Shown here one piece after another: positions 62,801 to 64,000 of a stretch of 64,000 nucleotides of DNA. A model generated the notes under the pieces. The model worked only from the letters and a program-made list of their open reading frames with translations. It ran no database searches and was not told where the DNA came from. The position numbers were made by a program, and so were the translations under genes. Within the stretch, counting starts at the first letter, position 1; each line of letters starts with the position of its first letter. Source of the DNA: Thalassospira marina (GTDB lineage: Bacteria > Pseudomonadota > Alphaproteobacteria > Rhodospirillales > Thalassospiraceae); the NCBI RefSeq assembly GCF_002844375.1, contig NZ_CP024199.1, positions 1,438,001 to 1,502,000 of the forward strand. The letters are read 5' to 3'.

Positions 62801-63326
62801 CTGACGGGTTCAGAACCGGGATTTGCGCATCGATGAAGGCATATTCGGTTTGATGGGGCAGGGTGGATGATTTGCACGAATGGTCGTCCCCGGCGAGGAC
62901 AAGCACACCGCCATTGCGCGATGTGCCAGCATAGTTGGCATGTTTGAAAACGTCACCGGAACGGTCAACACCCGGGCCTTTGCCATACCACATGCCAAAA
63001 ACGCCATCATATCTGGCGTCCGGATACATATTAACCTGCTGGCTTCCCCAAACCACGGTGGCGGCGAGGTCTTCGTTTACGCCGGCCTGGAATTCGATCT
63101 GCTGTTTGGTCAGGAATTTTTTGGCCCGCCATAATTGCTGGTCAAGGCCACCCAGAGGCGATCCGCGATAGCCCGATATGCAGCCCGCCGTGTTAAGGCC
63201 CGCGCGGGCATCCAACTGTCGCTGCATCAGGGGCAGGCGCACCAGCGCCTGAATCCCTGTCAGGTAAATGCGGCCTTCTTCCAGGGTATATTTATCGTCC
63301 AGGGTAACTGCTGCCAACTTAGCCAT
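59844..63326 (-). CDS. Indolepyruvate ferredoxin oxidoreductase, fused
   Basis: A 1160-residue 2-ketoacid:ferredoxin oxidoreductase that oxidatively decarboxylates indolepyruvate, phenylpyruvate or related aryl-pyruvates to acyl-CoA. The IorA- and IorB-like parts are fused. Seen: SGYRGSPLGGLDQQLW near 51-66, CPGCPHNSS at 432-440 and GDGTYYHSGSLAIRAA near 497-512 in the TPP region, LFNDAVAMTGGQPVDG, a [4Fe-4S] site CEGCGDCGVKSNC at 634-646 plus CNKDFSCLNGFC, and the gamma domain beginning GVGGTGVVTIGALLG near 727. Typical of Alphaproteobacteria. Start supported by GAGAGG upstream. Confidence 0.95.
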   Translation of the reverse strand: MAKLAAVTLDDKYTLEEGRIYLTGIQALVRLPLMQRQLDARAGLNTAGCISGYRGSPLGGLDQQLWRAKKFLTKQQIEFQAGVNEDLAATVVWGSQQVNMYPDARYDGVFGMWYGKGPGVDRSGDVFKHANYAGTSRNGGVLVLAGDDHSCKSSTLPHQTEYAFIDAQIPVLNPSGVQDIIDFGLHGWAMSRYSGCWVAMKTIAETVESSAAVDVAPDRVSPVMPDFAMPEGGVHIRWPDTPKEQEHRLMKYKLYAALAYARANKLNRIVIDSPTPRLGIITTGKAYLDVMQAFDDLGISEKDAADIGIRVLKVGMSWPLNRDDVREFAKGLEEIIVVEEKRAVMENQVKEQLYNWREDVRPTVIGKFDEKGEWILPSMDELTPARIAQVLAARINRFFDSKDIHERIEWLAQKEKEIAEPRPDVARIPWFCPGCPHNSSTKVPEGSRAMAGIGCHYMVNWMDRSTETFTHMGGEGVTWIGQAPFTTTKHVFQNLGDGTYYHSGSLAIRAAIASKVNITYKILFNDAVAMTGGQPVDGPISVPQITRQMADEGVTRIIVLSDEPDKYPIDAHFAPNVDIRHRDTLDETQKELREVPGTSILIFDQTCAAEKRRRRKRKLMVDPPKRVFINDLVCEGCGDCGVKSNCLAVVPVETEFGRKRAIDQSACNKDFSCLNGFCPSFVTIEGGALRKPEAAAKGGNHGDAVFASLPKPALPDLNEPWSVLITGVGGTGVVTIGALLGMAAHLEGKGIVGLDMAGLAQKGGAVVSHIRFADTQDKLHAARIPAGEANVVLGCDLLVAASFEGLAKMRRNFTQAVINTHETVTGAFTRNPDFELKSNEHKKAILDACGNDAVNFVEGSDVATRLMGDSIATNLFMLGVAWQRGLIPITEEALMQAIELNGVAIDMNKQSFYWGRLFAHDPQKVINVIGPNEKQAHPVAVTLDDMVAKRKTFLTGYQNAAYANRFEALVQKVAQAEKKLGDGQDHLAKAVAKYYFKLLAYKDEYEVARLYTDPAFTAKLRKNFTGNYKVKFHLAPPALASRDVESGNLKKQVYGPWMMSVFGVLAKFKFLRGTALDPFGKTHERKTERALITQYEDLVNEVLAGLNHDNVRIAGALLALPEQIRGYGHIKDANIAKVKQREEELRNQFHNPPEHLQAAE

Positions 63327-63695
63327 GCTGATGACCTCTCTGGTCTTTGTCTCTTGCGGGGAAGCCTCGTGGGTTTTCGCAATTATGTTATTGAATATGG
63401 GTTTTTAAACGGCGCTGCGAAATGCCCTTTGTTCTGGCAATAATGGTAATGAATGCTGACCTTTTTTCAATCGCTGTCGCATTGCATTCACCAAAACGCC
63501 TGATTGTATGGGTTGACGTTGCGTCAACTTGTTATTTGCTTATTCCGGTACTGATTTGCGCGCAATTTTATTGCGTTTGGTGTGCAATGCGAAATTGTCG
63601 GCTGGAACGAGTCTATTCTCGGCTCGGGTGAATTCCACTGTTAGGATGGGAACAGGATGGGAACAGGATGGGTGCCTGCGAGATGGAGAATGACA
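63327..63695. other. Divergent promoter region
   Basis: 369 bp between the oxidoreductase and a VOC gene. It holds an 11-bp tandem repeat at 63643; no gene was recognised. Confidence 0.5.
63643..63674. repeat. 11-bp tandem repeat, about 2.8 units
   Basis: AGGATGGGAAC at 63643 and 63654 followed by a partial AGGATGGGTGC at 63665, about 20 bp before the VOC start codon. It places extra GGA-rich sequence upstream of the ribosome-binding site. Confidence 0.8.
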
Positions 63696-64000
63696 ATGGA
63701 TCAGCGATTAAGCCTGATAACCCTTGCCGTGGCCGATATGGACCGCGCCCGTGCGTTTTATGAAACCGGGCTGGGCTGGAAGCCGGTTTTTGCCGTGGCG
63801 GGCGAGGTAACCTTTTACCAGATGAATGGCCTGATCTTTGGGCTTTATAACCGCACCGAGATGGCAAAGGATGGCCATTTCAATGATGGCGGTGCCAGTT
63901 ATTCGGGCATGGCGATGGCCTATAATGCGCGTAGCGAGGCCGAGGTGGATGATGTTTTTGCACAGGCACAGAAGGCTGGCGCCCATATCCAGAAACTACC
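63696..64000 (+). CDS. VOC (glyoxalase/bleomycin-resistance fold) protein, partial
   Basis: The N-terminal 101 codons of a VOC protein cut by the window edge. MDQRLSLITLAVADMDRARA, FYETGLGWKP and YQMNGLIFGLYNRTEMA fit the first beta-alpha-beta-beta-beta module; the second module starts at GMAMAYNARSEAEVDDVF. GGAGAA lies seven bases before the ATG. Function cannot be set without the rest. Confidence 0.8.
   Translation, partial: MDQRLSLITLAVADMDRARAFYETGLGWKPVFAVAGEVTFYQMNGLIFGLYNRTEMAKDGHFNDGGASYSGMAMAYNARSEAEVDDVFAQAQKAGAHIQKL

Overview
The window reads as ordinary chromosome of an alphaproteobacterium, most likely a marine heterotroph close to Thalassospira (Rhodospirillales). The reasons are a class I 5-aminolevulinate synthase (hemA), a fused 1160-residue indolepyruvate:ferredoxin oxidoreductase, GapR, an MmcB-type repair protein, an ELM1-like protein, C4-dicarboxylate TRAP transport with DctB/DctD, and GC around the mid-50s by eye. 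The genus is an inference. No rRNA, tRNA, CRISPR array, IS element or phage block was seen.

Layout. 0-9 kb: YihY-type membrane protein, universal stress protein (Usp), MscS channel, succinyl-CoA:acetate CoA-transferase type enzyme, alpha/beta hydrolase, CbpA-like J-protein, glycine-zipper lipoprotein, pdxH, ArsR regulator. 9.5-13.7 kb: a second Usp, an unannotated 56-residue ORF, an abasic-site (SRAP) protein with an acidic insert, an SDR and an LpxO-like hydroxylase. 13.8-16.7 kb: a probable acquired segment carrying a LysR regulator and a YghZ-type aldo/keto reductase, flanked by imperfect 185-bp direct repeats. 16.6-25.5 kb: GNAT, PadR, SDR/AraC pair, hemA, class III aminotransferase, a third Usp, a lipoprotein. 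25.5-33.6 kb: peptide-type ABC operon without ATPases, pyrE, enoyl-CoA hydratase, a double-DinB protein, Bcr/CflA exporter. 34-41.2 kb: dctPQM TRAP operon and dctBD, with a good sigma-54 promoter and an upstream palindrome in front of dctP. 41.4-53 kb: ELM1-like protein, redox enzymes (two-electron NADH dehydrogenase, azoreductase, nitronate monooxygenase, aldo/keto reductase), three LysR regulators, hemN with an FNR/FixK box, HIT protein. 53-58.3 kb: hydroxypyruvate isomerase and glycerate kinase with a FadR-type regulator, then a translationally coupled N-formylglutamate amidohydrolase/carboxylate-amine ligase pair. 58.4-64 kb: gapR, a PemK/MazF-like gene inside two unusual inverted-repeat elements, mmcB, the indolepyruvate oxidoreductase and a VOC protein cut by the window edge.

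How it works together. DctB/DctD should sense C4-dicarboxylates and activate dctPQM through RpoN. hemN, and perhaps hemA, look tied to oxygen limitation through FNR/FixK-type sites, in keeping with three Usp genes. Hydroxypyruvate isomerase and glycerate kinase feed glyoxylate carbon to 2-phosphoglycerate. Several LysR genes sit divergent from redox enzymes with matching T-N11-A palindromes between them.

I did not find a clear new multigene defence or mobile system. The best leads are the repeat-flanked LysR/reductase segment, the gapR-pemK-mmcB locus with its RNA-structure candidates, the duplicated-and-fused DinB protein, and the small ORF at 10581.
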